From NCBI GenBank assembly GCA_030248215.1, contig JASANG010000443.1:1-64000 (forward strand): a DNA stretch of 64,000 bases. Reading direction: 5' to 3'. This document shows positions 1 through 12,170 of the stretch, piece by piece; the first letter of the stretch is position 1, and each line of letters opens with the position of its first letter. The DNA comes from Enoplolaimus lenunculus (taxonomy: Eukaryota; Nematoda; Enoplea; Enoplida; Thoracostomopsidae). Position numbers and translations under genes: made by a program. Below the pieces are notes generated by a model, which saw nothing but the letters and a program-made list of their open reading frames with translations, was not told where the DNA came from and searched no databases.

Positions 1-700
1 GATGAAAAATGTTGGGTGCTTGCTGCAACAGATTTGATGTTTCTAGAGCGCATGAACGTATTCAGTTGACCAAAATTTTGCTCATTTTTACGAGTGTATT
101 AACTTTTGATACTTTCCAAACGAATATATCAAACATTCACTAAAAGCATTTATTGTATTGATCGAAATTTCGTTGAACGCTGGTAGTTTTGTTAGGCGGA
201 AAATTTTCCTGGAGTGGACGCAGTTGAATATATTCATGATGTGTCTCATTTTATAATCCATTTACGTATATATGTGATTGTGCATTTCTAAGGACCAAAA
301 CGGTTTCAAAAATGTCGCAATTTTATATTTATTTGATGTGTACTTGTTGAATAGTTTAGTATATGCTACCAATCCTGAATTAGATGAAAAATGTTGGTGT
401 GGTTGCTGCAACATATTCGATGTTTGTAGAGCGCATTAACGTATTCAGTTGACCAAAATCTTGCTCATTTTTACGAGTGTATTAACTTTTGATACTTTCC
501 AAACGAATATATCAAACATTCACGGAAAGCATATAGTTTTGACCGAAATTTCGTTGAAAGCTAATAGTTTTGTTAGGCGGACCAATTTTCCTGGAGTGGA
601 CGCAGTTGAATACATTTTTGATGCATCACATTTTATAATGCATTTATGTGATTGTGCATTTCTGGAGGAAAGATGATTTCATGAATGTCGCAATTTAACA
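1..700. repeat. Tandem duplication, period about 384 bp
   Basis: Bases 1-340 and about 384-690 are two diverged copies of the same sequence: each begins GATGAAAAATGTTGG and continues through matching stretches such as GTTGACCAAAATNTTGCTC. A shorter related piece appears near 1478-1540 (CATTTCTGGAGG...GTCGCAAC). Open frames here are short and not shared by the copies, so I see no gene. The family is unknown to me. Confidence 0.75.
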
Positions 701-1853
701 CCATTTAACTTTAATATGCTTGTGTTTGTTCTTTTTAGCTAATAAAACCTGCGGATGATAGCTTTTTTCATTTAACTTTTATAGTTGGGCCCATGTATAC
801 AACAGGGCCAGAACATTTTCCTGTGGTGCTGTATTAAAATAGAGTCAGCGTAAGCTTTAGACTAGCTTTTTTTGCTTAGGTTTAGGCTTATTAGGCCTAG
901 GCTTAGGAATACGCTTATACTACTGTTCCGGCCCTGTTCTAAAACGTGGGCCTATAGTTGTATATCACCAATATGTTTGGATCATACTCAAAAACCGAGA
1001 AAAATTAAACAACATCAGGAAACGATCTCAAACATGCTTCATTATCGCAAACGCTTGTATGCTTCTTCTAAAAAATTTTCAGCCCCCCCCTAGCAGGTTG
1101 AACTAGCCACTGAAACTTGGGATTCGCCCTCCGCCTCATTTCTATTTTCCATGGACGCTACAGAGTATGGCGATATGTACGGACATTTTATCGTGTCCGA
1201 ACATAGTGCTGTTTTTCCATGTCCACAAAAAGATAAAAAGTCTTCATTGATCATAAACTTTTGTGGGAATTATGTATTTCGAATAACACTGGTGTGTGTT
1301 ATATTTTATGTTGCATACGAAAAGTGCCTTACTTTCGAAATATTGACAGGTTCATGCATGTGCGTGCAGGATGGTGACGGACGGTAATGGACTGCGCCGG
1401 ACGTCATCAAATGTATAGCGCCTCCCCAAACGATCGATATGTTTTTGGTTTGCGTACTTTAGTTTCCGTAAAAAAGTGCATTTCTGGAGGCCAAATGAAC
1501 TTTGTCGCAACTTTTATATTTAATAATGGTACTTGTATTCCTGAACAAAACACAAATCTTTGCGTTTTGCATAAAATGCGAGAAAAAAACCGGGAGTGAT
1601 ATTGATTTTGTCATGTTCTTTTTTTAAACAGCTTGATTTTTAAAGTAAAAAAGGTCTTCTTTTCTCGCAAAAAATAAAACGCTGGTGTGTCTTATATTTT
1701 AGGTTAAATACGAAAAGTGTTTGTGTTTTCTATGCTCAAAAAGTCCCGATCGACAAAACAAATCCCGTCAAAAGGAGACAAAACAGTATCGCTTACAGAC
1801 ACAGAGAATAAAACAACCGTATGGTGTACGCCGTTTTCGATCAGTTTAAGCTT
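700..1853. other. No gene seen; one TTAGGC-bearing element and unassigned DNA
   Basis: A copy of the TTAGGC-bearing inverted-repeat family lies at about 788-955, with ends resembling GGGCCCATGTATACAACAGG and a CGGCCCTGTTCTA right side. The rest, including 960-1850, holds only short open frames without recognisable domains or convincing splice sites. Confidence 0.5.
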
Positions 1854-4800
1854 TATGCGTCGTCCACTTTATTTTGCGTTTGGCCTGTGGTTTTTGCCAT
1901 AGTCAATTGGCGCTTGCCATCTGCTATATAAATGTAGCAAGTGGTGCTACTACTTTTTTTGTTAATTTTCTAATTTTTAAAATTCAATTGACGATTGCTG
2001 TCAAATTGTTAAACTGTAGCGTTGTTGGCTTCTGACAATTTTTAGTTACGCTGTACAGCTGATAACTTTACATGACAGTAGTTGTCAATTGAAACGAAAT
2101 TAAAAATAGTAGTTGTAAACGGACGGTACTAAAACTTACAGGTAGTTGTCAATTGACTAAGAAAACAATAGTAGGTGTCAATTGAAGAAAGATTTAAAAG
2201 CTTTGAGAGCAGTAAGTAGCCGTAAAATATTTAAAAGCTAATTTCAAATTTTTGAATGACATACTGATTTTTATGCGTCATTCTTGACCCGTAGCCTGCT
2301 CATTTGTAAAATAGCAGCCGTCTGAGTGCAGGCTTCTAAACATAAAAATAATGTACTGCTGACATTTGTCTACGCTTTTTATTACCTATAATCTTCGACA
2401 GGTGTCCTGTTTAACTTTGCAGTAGCCACTATGATAGCAGGTAATTCGAACTAAACACCGTAGACAGTTCCCGTCCATTGTTCTTACGGCAATTGCCCTT
2501 GCCTGCGTAAACTGTCTATGCCTGTGTTCATTTTGCACGTGACTGTGAATGAACTGCGAAAAAAGTGGCTCGTGAATTGGAATTGGTTGGCAAAAAAGGG
2601 GTGAAAGTGAATTGTTGGCTAAATGGAGTAGGGGCATGGACTATTTTTTGGCAAAACATAAGAGGAGGACATTTTTATGCTTTAATGCAAAGTAGGTGTG
2701 TCAGCATTTTTTTGGTCAAAGGACGAGTATACTAACCATCTTGCCGATTTTTGGTTGCCGTGAAGTATCACTTTCTGTTTCGGCAAACTAAACGGCGTAG
2801 ACTTTACCGGTTAGGCATGGGCAGTGTCTCTTCCCTGAACTGTGTCAAACCTAAACCGTTGCCAGCATGTCACAAAAAATGGCTTCAAAATTTAATTTTT
2901 TGTGTTGTATTAAAAACTACTTTTTAAACCAGCACATTGCGTATTAATCAATTTCTGCATGTTATGCGTACAATAAAAATTAAGCTTTTAGTACCTTTTT
3001 AAATGCAAAAATGCCGGTAGAAAGCTCAACTTTCAACAGGCTAGGAGGCCAATACAATTAAAGAGCGGCATAGAGAATTCACAAAACTTTTCTATGTGTA
3101 CAAAATTTTTACGGCTGTGCCCCATATAACAGTGTACTATTCCCCGATCAAAACCTCATAAGGGTACCGAATGATTTCGCGTGGTCTGAACTTGAACAAA
3201 AACGGCAAGTGCAAGTCCACTGCGTGCATCCGGCAGAAAAACGGGATGCACTTCGGCCCTTTGACATGGGCGAAATTTTATTTCATAAAAATTTATTTTT
3301 ACAAATTTTATGAAAAATTTATATACTATAAACTGTTGCACTCAAGAGATGTAATCTGAATGTCGGGAACCCCTCTGACATCTTCCAACAGGTGTGTTTA
3401 AATATTAAATATCATTTAAAAATGAAAAAAAATCACAGAACGGTGTGTATTTAATATGTATCGATTGAAATACATAAAAACAGGCGTTAGAGTCGCATCG
3501 AAAAGCATTTGCGTTTGCAAGAGGGGTCCTTGATTAAATTTAAAATGGTCAATGTTTACTTTTTTGGGCCGTACTGTGCATTATTCGTAAGCCTAAAGCG
3601 TTGAGAAAACCAAACCTAAGCCTGAGCTTAGCCTATGTCTAAATCTTGAGGAACTTTTATTAAAATACTCTTGCAGTGCCGCCAAAAACCGGGACGGCCC
3701 GTAAAAAAGGAACAAAGCGTGGTTCACTTTATTTTGCACTTGGGTTATCGCAATTTCATACGAAATATGGGTTTCGATTTATGTGGGGGTACATATACCT
3801 GAGTGCCCCCTCGATCAGCCAGATTTCTACGTGAACAAACGTATGCTTTTCTAATCAAGCAGGCGGCGAAATCGAACCAAGCAACAGTAATTGCTAAACA
3901 GAGAATAATTTTACAATAGTAGTTGTCAATTGAAAGAATAAGTGTTTACCATTGACAACTACTATACCTAGTGACATACAGCAATCGTCGATTGAATGTT
4001 GTATTTTTGCTCCGCAGTCGTTGGTCAAATGCTAAAATATACACGGTAATTGTAAATGCTTACATTAATGAAAGTCACGTTAACAGGTACTTGTTTAAAT
4101 TTTTAACAAAATCAAAATTAAATAAATTAAATAAATTTCTTTAAAAATCTAAACAGTAGTCGTTGAACAAAGACCAAAAATTATAGATGTTGCCAATGAA
4201 ACCATAAAACGAAATTCGAACAGGGTAAGCGTCAATTGACGATAGCCAAACCCACAGGCCAAACGAAAAATAAAGTGGACGACGCATTAGAGTAACATAT
4301 TTGCTTAGGCTCAGGCTTAGGCTAAGGAATAGGAGTATGCTACGATTGTTCCGGCCCTGCTCTATACATGTGCCCGTCTTTTATCCACAATATAGACCCA
4401 ATTTTCAATTGACAGTTGCCTTGTATTAAAAATTTTCAATTGACGGTTGCCGTGTAATAAAAATTTTCAATTGACGGTTGCCGTCAAAGTTTAATTTTCA
4501 GTTGACGGTTGCCGTCCGAATAAAAATTTTCAATTGACGGTTGCCGTATACAACAATTTTCAATTGACGGTTGCCGTCCAAATTAAAATTTTCTGTTGAC
4601 GGTTGCTATCAAGTGTTGTTGCTCCTGTTGACGGTTGCTGTAAAGATTTTGAAAACCGATTGACAGTTGCTGTTTGTTAACTCTGCACTCGTTGACGGTT
4701 GCCATCGAAAAATTGGTTTCTCCGTCAACAATTGCTATACGCAACCAGAGTACCCGTTGACGGCTTCTGCGCAGAAATTTTTTTCGTTGACGGTTGCTAG

Positions 4801-4960
4801 TTCAAGAGTAGTATAGCTACCGTCAATTGAAATTAAAAATTGGTTAAAAATAATTTCAATTGACGACTCCTATCGACAAATAAAAATTTGTTGACGGCAA
4901 CCGTCAATTGAAGTTCCAAAAATCCACACAGCGTACGCACGTTATTGTGGACGACGCATA
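1854..4960. mobile_element. Long inverted-repeat element with CAATTGAC-rich interior
   Basis: The left end TATGCGTCGTCCAC (1854) is found inverted at two right-hand places: GTGGACGACGCATTAG near 4275 and GTGGACGACGCATA at 4947-4960. The inner pair is longer: the bases after the left end, including CGTTTGGCCTGTGG, recur inverted just before 4275. The element is thus about 2.4 kb, or 3.1 kb with the outer end. Its interior has many copies of the CAATTGAC motif and no transposase-like frame. It looks like a non-autonomous DNA transposon. The class is unknown. Confidence 0.6.
4386..4920. repeat. Degenerate tandem array built on TTCAATTGACGGTTGCCGT
   Basis: More than ten imperfect units of about 40 bp share the core AATTGACGGTTGCCGT. 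Spacing and sequence decay towards 4800, where the core appears on the opposite strand (ACGGCAACCGTCAATTG, about 4894-4910). The array lies just inside the outer end of the inverted-repeat element, so it probably grew from that element's subterminal repeats. Confidence 0.8.
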
Positions 4961-4964
4961 ATAG

Positions 4965-5390
4965 CGGGAAAATTCAAATTTTGACGGGAAAACTAAAACT
5001 TTGGCGGGAAATTCCAATTTTGGCGGCAAATTCAAATTTAAGCGGGAAAATTTTAATTTTGGAGGAAAATTGAAATTTTGTTGTGTAATTCAAATTTTGG
5101 CGGGAAAATTCAAATTTTGGCGGAAAATTCAAATTTTGGCAGAAAGTTCAAATGTTGGCGGCAAAATTTAAGTTTCGGCGTCAAATTCAAATTTAGATGG
5201 GAAAATTCAAATTTTGGCGGCAAATTCAATTTTTGGCGGGAAAAATCAATTTTTAGCCGTAAATTCTAATTTTAGCGGAAAGTTCAAATTTTGGCGGGAA
5301 AATTCAAATTTTGGCGGGAAAATTCAACTTATAGCGGGAAAATTCAAATTTTGGCGCGAAATTCAAATTTTGGCGGGAAAAGTATACAAA
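4965..5390. repeat. Tandem array of about 20-bp units, GGGAAAATTCAAATTTTGGC
   Basis: About twenty imperfect copies of a 20-bp unit run head to tail. The unit holds the small palindrome CAAATTTTG/CAAAATTTG. Open frames across it (runs of K-F-K-F-W-R-E-N) are by-products of the repeat and not genes. A more decayed relative lies at 7230-7680. Confidence 0.9.
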
Positions 5391-6179
5391 ATGTCCGTCA
5401 GTGGGATAAACTCTATGCGGACATTTTTTATTTAGAGATAAAATTTCCGCACACAGTTACGCAATACCAGTATAGCGTTTCTAAAACAGTATAGGGCAAC
5501 GATGAATTGCCAAGTTCACGTATGGTAACTTGTGAGCGACATTAGGCTTGGGCTTAGGAATATGCTCATAAATACTGCGCCGCTCCTATTCTTTACATTG
5601 GCAACAACACTTAACAATACTTGTTTAAATATACGTAACGAAACTTTTGCCAACGGTACGCTGTGCAAATTGTGTATATTATTGCATATTGCAAAGCGGA
5701 GAAGATCATAGTTCATACACTCTCTAGGAGATATACATAATTGGGAGATTGCTAATAAATTTACCAAACATATGTAGCAAAGCAAGTTATAAAAAGCGTT
5801 TTTGAACCTATACAGTCGGGACTCAAAAGATATTACCTCTACTTGCTGCATTTTTGTGTGCTCAAACTGCGGTTGTTTGCTTAAGCCTGTTTTATTAAGA
5901 TTTCAAACGTTTAGATAATTTATTTTGCCATAGCTTTGAACAAACAATATATACTGAATCTTGAGTCAGTTTACCTTTTGTGTAGTATAGTCATGTTTTT
6001 ATATCTTGCTTTCTCTGGTATACGGTTGTAGCACTTGAGGGATATATGTGAATGAAAATCAAATATCAACGTTTCTTTTGTTTTTGCTGAAAATTCTATT
6101 AAAATTTTTGCTAATATTTGACCGATAACTTCTATGTTCGAAGCTACATTTCATGTTTTAAATCTTGACTCTATATTGG

Positions 6180-6436
6180 TACATTGTAAATTTGAGTGAG
6201 TTGATTTTAACTCAGAATGAATTGAATCACTCAGCTTGAGTTAGCTCAGAATTTTGAGTTGATTCAATTCAGTCCGATTTAATTGATCAACTCACATAGA
6301 GTCAACTCAACTTATCAGAGTGAGTATCAGCTCAATTCAGAGCGAGTTAAATCTTTACTGTTATTTAATTCAGAAGTAAATAACTCGCTAGCGGAATTGA
6401 TTAATCAACTCATAAAAATTTTAATTTTTACAGTGT
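6180..6436. mobile_element. CACTGTAAATT family short inverted-repeat element
   Basis: The left end CATTGTAAATTTGAGTGAG and the right end TTTTTACAGTG are inverted. Between them are alternating GAGTTGATT and AACTCA motifs typical of this family, which are themselves self-complementary. The element is about 257 bp with no coding capacity. See the best-preserved copies at 28065 and 29586. Confidence 0.8.
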
Positions 6437-6439
6437 ATG

Positions 6440-7801
6440 AAGTTGATTTTCAAATCTATTAAACTTGTTTATGCTGTTAGTATCAAAATGAACTTTTAAT
6501 ACTCAGTTAGCAAAAAGTTTTTTTGTTTTTGCATTCAAACAGAAGACATAAACTAAAATACGGGTATCCTTTAAAAATGCGATCTGCTCAGTTTTTAGAC
6601 TTCGCCATTTGTAAACAACCTTAGTATTTAGTGCGGTACCACTGAATGCAGACAAATTTTATTAAGACTAATTTTAATTGAACCCAAATTAATGAAATTT
6701 TAAATTTGGACACGTCTCTCATGCTTTGGTTTGGTTTCTAAAGCGAATAAATATTTCCGGACACACATATATCAATTAATCAGAAATCTGCTGTCAAACA
6801 TAAAATACAAACAGCTTTCAGTTGGTTGGCTATGTTTTTGCACCTAAAAAAGCCGACCAAAACATCAGGTGATAGAAACTGTCTCTCGTTTGTTTTTAGA
6901 CTCTTTTGAATTTTAATGAAATTTTAGCCTTGAACAACTGAAGAAAGCCTATAGTTAGTAAATCAATAGATTTAATAAACGTAATTGTATTTTATAGTTG
7001 CGGATTTTGAAACCTTCAGTAAAAAATTATATAAAATTTAGTTAAAATTTGTATACATAAGCGAATTGCTTCACATTGCTAAATGTTTGGCAATTTTTGG
7101 AAATTAAATTTTTGGGTTTTGTACGACCGTTCTCTTGTTTTTGGATAATTTTTAAATTTACATAATTTTTAGGTTGGAGAGATATAAAGCGTAAAAATCA
7201 ATTTTTGACAAGCCCATTCCGATTTTATAGTGGGAGTATATAAATTCAGGCAGAAAACTTCAAGTTATGGCTGTAAAATTACAAATATAGGCAGGAAAAT
7301 GCAACTTTTATTGCGGACAAATTTACGTTTCAGCCAGTAATTTGGAATTTTAACCCAAATTTAAATTTTAGCGGGAAATTAAAACTTGAAGGGTGAATCA
7401 AGTTTGGAAGCGAAAATTAGAAATTCGAATTTTGGCGGAAAAAGTGAAATGAAGGCGGAAAAAATTAAATATTGGCGGAGAAATTTAAACTTCGGCTTAA
7501 ATTTTAAGTATTGGAAATTTAAATTTTGGCGGCAAATTTAAAGTTTCGCCTGGAAAATTTGGCGGGAAATTCAAATTTTGAGAGGGAAATTCAATTTTTT
7601 TCCGGCAAAATTCATATTGTGGCTTAAAAATTTACATTTGGGCCAGGAACATAAAGTTTTGTCGAAGGTAATTCAATTTTAAGAATATATAAGTAAATTT
7701 GGGTAACGGTATTCTATATTTTTAAGCAAGGTATACATATCTATATCTCAGACATCCCAATGATGTTGCGCATAGTTCAGAGTAATATCCGCTACATTGT
7801 T
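6440..7801. other. AT-rich stretch without genes; decayed 20-bp repeats at 7230-7680
   Basis: 6440-7225 is AT-rich and shows no open frame or splice-site pattern that I would call coding. 7230-7680 contains decayed relatives of the AAATTTTGGCGGG array seen at 4965-5390. Confidence 0.55.
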
Positions 7802-8032
7802 ACACCGTAAATTCCAATGAGTTGATTAATCAGTTCAGCTAGACAGTTTGTTGTTTCTGAATTAATATCAGTAAACAATAATTCACTCTGAGTTCTGTTG
7901 ACTCTGGGTGAGTTGGGTAATTAAATAAGAATGAATTGGATCAACTGAAAATTCTGAGTTCTGATTGTCCTAACTCAGACTGAGTGATACAAGTCATTCT
8001 GAATTAAAATCAACTCACTGAAATTTACAGTG
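7802..8032. mobile_element. CACTGTAAATT family element
   Basis: The left end CACCGTAAATTCCAATGAG and the right end CTGAAATTTACAGTG are inverted. The interior consists of AACTCA/TGAGTT motifs. Length is about 230 bp, non-coding. Confidence 0.85.
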
Positions 8033-8356
8033 ACACATGAAAATTGCATATTTTGAGCAGCTAACTATACTGTCGGACGTTGAGTGTGCGAAGCGCATGC
8101 ATCATAGCATACAAGAGACATAAGCTTATGTTGAAAAACAATACTAAAATTAGCAATTAATATTAAAAATAACCAAATTCATAGACTTTAGGGTTTGAAT
8201 TTTATTCATATTCTATTTTAATTTTACATTATTTGGTCAAATATTGACGATGTCGTGAAACTCAGATGTGATTAATCGAGAATTTATTGCCGATATCTAC
8301 TGAAATTTGAACAATAGCTAATTTTGCGAAATACTTATAAGGGATGGATGCCAGAT

Positions 8357-8615
8357 ACACTGTAAATTCCAATGAGTTGATATATATTCAGAACGAGTTG
8401 AGTCAGTCAGTCTGATAGAGAAGTATCAGAACTCATAATTCTGAGTTGAATTAACTCATTCTGATTTAATTAATCAAGTCCCCGGCGATCAACGAAACTC
8501 AGATTGAGGATCAACTAAAACTCAGAGTGAATTAAAGTTTACTATTATTAACTCAGAAATATCTACCTTTCCGTCTGAGTTGATTAATTATATAACTCAA
8601 TGGAATTTACAGTGT
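8357..8615. mobile_element. CACTGTAAATT family element
   Basis: The ends are CACTGTAAATTCCAATGAG and CAATGGAATTTACAGTG. Flanking bases are TA on both sides, as expected for a Tc1/mariner-type target. The element is about 258 bp and non-coding. Confidence 0.85.
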
Positions 8616-8669
8616 ATTTTCGTGTTTCACATATAAGCAAGAGAGTTTTAAATATACACGGTAAGAGCA

Positions 8670-8893
8670 GAGGCCGTATTCTCAAATGTGAATAGCATCT
8701 ATCATCAGTTAGCGATAGGTTTTCCAACTGACGAATGTCTGCAATTGCGAATGTCAAAATTGGTATATAGAATAGGACAAATCAAACGCAAACATATACT
8801 CAATCTTGAACCTAACCATTCGCTTGTTCAAAACATACAAGATCTATCACCAACTGGTGATAGGTGCTACACATATTTAAGAATACGGACCCA
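8670..8893. mobile_element. Short inverted-repeat element, TTCTCAAATGTG...AGCACCTATCAC family
   Basis: The left end TATTCTCAAATGTGAATAGC and the right end GCTACACATATTTAAGAATA are inverted, and each is followed inward by the ACCAGTTGGTGATAGG motif. Length is about 220 bp. Other copies lie at 11518-11735, 48296-48506, 57650-57823 and 63706 onward. No coding frame. Confidence 0.75.
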
Positions 8894-9028
8894 GGTGTGA
8901 GCTCCATAGAATTTCTTGTCGAAAATATAGCAATAAAGACAAGCTAACACCGTATATAATAGCTAACGTTTTTAAAATGTTAATTTAATACATGACAATG
9001 TTTTTTTTCATATGAATATTTCTTTATA

Positions 9029-9476
9029 CTGTAGTGATCCGAATAAGGGGGGACTGATATTTATTTGGCCTCTCCAGAGGGTACCCCCCTTGTTATTCGG
9101 TTCCGGACTGTTATTTATTTTTAACCCAAGCTTCGTCACCCTTCGTTACTTATATATATGTATCCGGTACTGCAATTTATCCGCTGAATTAAACACTTAT
9201 TTGTCTTGTGTCAATAGCTTGAGCGATAATGCAATGTTATACTTAGGAATGCACATTCAAAATTTAAGTTCGTTTTAAAGTTTCGGATTCAAAGTTTATA
9301 TCTGAACCTGGAGTCGTTTTGCGCTACAATTAGGGATGATTGACATTTATGGACTAATTAACGTTTAGGGAGTCTATCCCTTACGGACTCTTATTAGGTA
9401 CACGGACTCCTATTGATAGGGACTCAAAACGGGAACCCCACCTGTTATTACACCCCTGTTATTCGGGTCACTACAG
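9029..9476. mobile_element. CTGTAGTGACCC family element with TA target duplication
   Basis: The 448-bp element starts CTGTAGTGATCCGAATAAG and ends TTATTCGGGTCACTACAG, a near-perfect inverted pair, with TA on each side. Interior landmarks are GGACTCTTATTAGG and TTGTCTTGTGTCAATAGC. It has no transposase. TA flanks and size suggest a mariner-type non-autonomous element. Other copies: 16030, 48517, and an interrupted one at 47418. Confidence 0.85.
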
Positions 9477-9744
9477 TATTATATATTTCTTAAATTAATT
9501 TTAAACAAACTGCTATTTTAATGTGACCCCGTAAGCTATAAGGGCTTGTCAACTGAATCTAAGCCTAAGCCTAAGCCTAAAAGCCAGAAGCTTCCCTATT
9601 TATTCCACGGCCTGTTGTCTCTCATTGAACAGGTTTTATTATAATTATACTTCGTCTGTTATTATATACCTTAGATTTTAGAAATTTAGTAAATTTTATA
9701 GTAAATAATTGTATTTAATTTGCCAAATATTAAATTCAACAGCA

Positions 9745-9825
9745 ATGTTTCGTAAACAAGCATCTCCATTTCCTCGTTTGCATTCACGATTATCAAATTT
9801 GGGTCGAACTCGAAAACAACAAAAG
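9745..9825 (+). CDS. Possible alternative first exon of the two-pore K+ channel
   Basis: An ATG at 9745 opens a 27-codon frame (starting MFRKQASPFPRL, ending RTRKQQK) that stops exactly at a GTAAAA donor at 9826. It is basic, as cytoplasmic N-termini of these channels often are. The exon ends between codons (phase 0), the phase required by the first transmembrane exon at 25656. The long distance (about 16 kb) and other candidate first exons at 15905 and 19245 suggest alternative promoters. This is inference from phase and composition only; it could belong to an unrecognised gene. Confidence 0.4.
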
Positions 9826-9831
9826 GTAAAA

Positions 9832-10040
9832 GATGCTTTTTCAATTTGGCCAATGTAAAGAACAGGGGCGAAACAGTATTATAAGCATATTACTAAGCCT
9901 AAGCCTAAGCCTAAGTGTAACAATGAGCATGTTCCTAAGCCTAAGCCTAAGCCTGAACCAGGCAAAAAATTAGTCTAAACGGTAAGCTTACTCTATTTCA
10001 GTCCCATAGAAAAACCTTCCGCCCCTGATCTTTACATATT
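9832..10040. mobile_element. TTAGGC-bearing inverted-repeat element
   Basis: The left end GGCCAATGTAAAGAACAGGG and the right end AACCTTCCGCCCCTGATC(TTTACAT) are imperfect inverted repeats. The middle is made of CCTAAG units, the complement of TTAGGC, interrupted by GAGCATATTCCTAAG. The element starts just a few bases after the candidate channel exon at 9745. Confidence 0.75.
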
Positions 10041-10407
10041 CCTTCAATTTTAATTTATTAATACTAGTGTGCCGGCTTTACACAATACGCAAAAGTTTAG
10101 CGAATACGCAACAATCTGCATGCAAATTTTCTTTTCAAAAAACAATAGCGCTTTTGTGTTTTGAAGTAACATTGTAAACAAATTAATGCTGGAAAGTTGC
10201 CCAACATAAATATGTGGGGCATTCCAACTTTAATTATATCGATAGATATTTAGCTTTTGTAACAGAAGTCACACTCAGTCCAACATATAATGTTTTGGTT
10301 AATGTCTGCCGGCTCACAAACTTTAAGTCTATTAGCTTGAACCTAATTCTGCGCCATTTCAAAAAAGTTTCTTGCTGCTGTAATGGCGGGTTAAGAATTA
10401 GATGGCT

Positions 10408-10710
10408 AGGCCCATGTATAGAACAGACAGGGCCGGAACAGTAGCATAAACATCTTCCTAAGGCTAAGCCTAAAACCTAAGTCTAAGCATATGGATGAGC
10501 CTATTCCTAAGCCTAAGCATAAGCCCAAACCTAAGCAAACAAATTAGTCTATAGCTTAAACTGACTCTATTATAGCCCCTCCGGAAAACGATCCGGCCCT
10601 AAAAGTTTGCAGTCGAAACAATTTCGTAATGGATATTTTTTACGGTTTGTCTTAGGCTTAGGTTTAGGAATATGTTAATACTACTGTTCCGACCGTGTTC
10701 TATACATTGG
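10408..10710. mobile_element. TTAGGC-bearing element(s)
   Basis: The left end GGCCCATGTATAGAACAG is followed by CCTAAG-type runs and a right part GCCCCTCCGGAAAACGATCC. An adjoining fragment (10650-10710) carries GTCTTAGGCTTAGG and a GTTCTATACATTGGCC end. Non-coding. Confidence 0.65.
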
Positions 10711-10739
10711 CCGCAAAATTAACGTTCAGAATTCGACTA

Positions 10740-10992
10740 CACTGTAAAGCCCAGCGAGTTGACTTTAACTCAGAATGAGTTGAATCACTCAGTCTGAGTT
10801 TGGACTTTCAGAACTCAAAATTGTGGGTCAATAAAACGTTCTCTGACTTAATTATTCAACTTACGCGGAATCAACTGAACTTTAGAGTAAGGATCAACCC
10901 AACTCAGAGTGAGTTAATATTTACAGGTATTAACTCAGAAATAACTAACTTTCCAGCTGAGTTGATTAATAAACTCACTGTAATTTATAGTG
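10740..10992. mobile_element. CACTGTAAATT family element
   Basis: The left end CACTGTAAAGCCCAGCGAG is inverted relative to the right end CTGTAATTTATAGTG. The interior holds the usual GAGTT/AACTC motifs; about 253 bp. Confidence 0.8.
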
Positions 10993-11103
10993 TTAGCATT
11001 TGAGTATCAGGATAAACAAAGCCCTGCTTAGAACTGTCTGACTGGTGTGCGGAATTCAAGAACTATAATCTTGCTGTATACTAAAACGACTGATAATAAA
11101 GTC

Positions 11104-11359
11104 ACACTGTAAATTCCGATGAATTGATAAATCAACTCAGCTAGAGAGTTAGTTATTTCTGAGTTAATAACAGTTAACATTGCCTCGCTCTGAGTTGAGC
11201 TGATTCTCACTCTTGTTTCAGTTTATTCCGTGTAAGTTGAATAATTAAGTCAGAGTGAGTTTTGTTGACTCAGAATTTTTGAGTTCTGAAAGTCCTAACT
11301 CAAACTGAGTGATTCAACTCTCATTCTGAATTAAAAGCAACTCACTCAGATTTACAGTG
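11104..11359. mobile_element. CACTGTAAATT family element
   Basis: The left end CACTGTAAATTCCGATGAA and the right end CAGATTTACAGTG are inverted; length about 256 bp. It sits only about 110 bp from the preceding copy at 10740. Confidence 0.85.
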
Positions 11360-11517
11360 CACCAACTTGTGCGAGATATATATACAAAAAAATACAAAAC
11401 AAACAAAATATAAAGATTTATCCAGACATATATATATATTTTTAATAAAATATATATAGATACAAACGAAAATATATATATAATACAATCAAAACACAAT
11501 TTGTGTTCATATCTTAA

Positions 11518-11735
11518 CCCGTATTCTCAAATGTGTGTAGCACCTAATACCAGTTGGTGATAGGTCGTGTAACTTTCGAACGTGGGAAAGGCGAGGTTTG
11601 AAGTTCAAAACGTTTATTGCATTTCATATACTCTACTACTGTGCAAATTTTGAAACTTGCAATTGCAGTAATTCGTTAGTTTGAAAAGCTAATTGGTAAT
11701 AGGTGCTATATGCATTTGAGAATATGGGCACCGGA
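11518..11735. mobile_element. TTCTCAAATGTG family element
   Basis: The left end TATTCTCAAATGTGTGTAGC pairs with the right end GCTATATGCATTTGAGAATA. The inner motif ACCAGTTGGTGATAGG is present. Length about 218 bp, non-coding. Confidence 0.8.
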
Positions 11736-11964
11736 GGCATTCAGAAGATTTGAGGTCCCCGAATTGCGGGGTATCGGGGGCGGGCGGGTATGGTGACTTT
11801 GGTTACTTGTTACGCCTCATTCTTGAGGGTTCATCTATAATTTTTAGTTAATTCTGACTCTTAATATCACGACCAACGCAGCGTTCAACGTGGAGTGTCG
11901 ATTTATTTCGAATATCCGATAGATATACTATGACATATATTTCCTTTCAGATATATCAAGATAT

Positions 11965-12170
11965 TGGCCTATATATATAGAACAAGGGCGGACCAATAGT
12001 ATAAGCATATTCCTATGCCTAACCCTTTAGCCTAAGTTTAAACGTGAAAATGAGCTTTTATACCTAATTCTAAAGCCTAAGATAAACAAATTAGTCAAAA
12101 GCGTCAGCTTACTCTATTCTACTCACATAGAAAAACGTTCCGTCCGCGATTTTTACATGGGCGAAAATAT
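11965..12170. mobile_element. TTAGGC-bearing element
   Basis: The left side AGAACAAGGGCGGACCAATA and the right side AAAACGTTCCGTCCGCGAT are imperfect inverted ends. Decayed CCTAAG units lie between them. Confidence 0.65.

Noticed and set aside
5078-5435. Open frames with N-F-G-G-K and F-K-F-W-R patterns
   Set aside because: They are products of the 20-bp tandem array at 4965-5390.
5516-5851. A - strand frame of 111 codons
   Set aside because: No known domain, no splice or start context, and part of it overlaps a TTAGGC-type element fragment.
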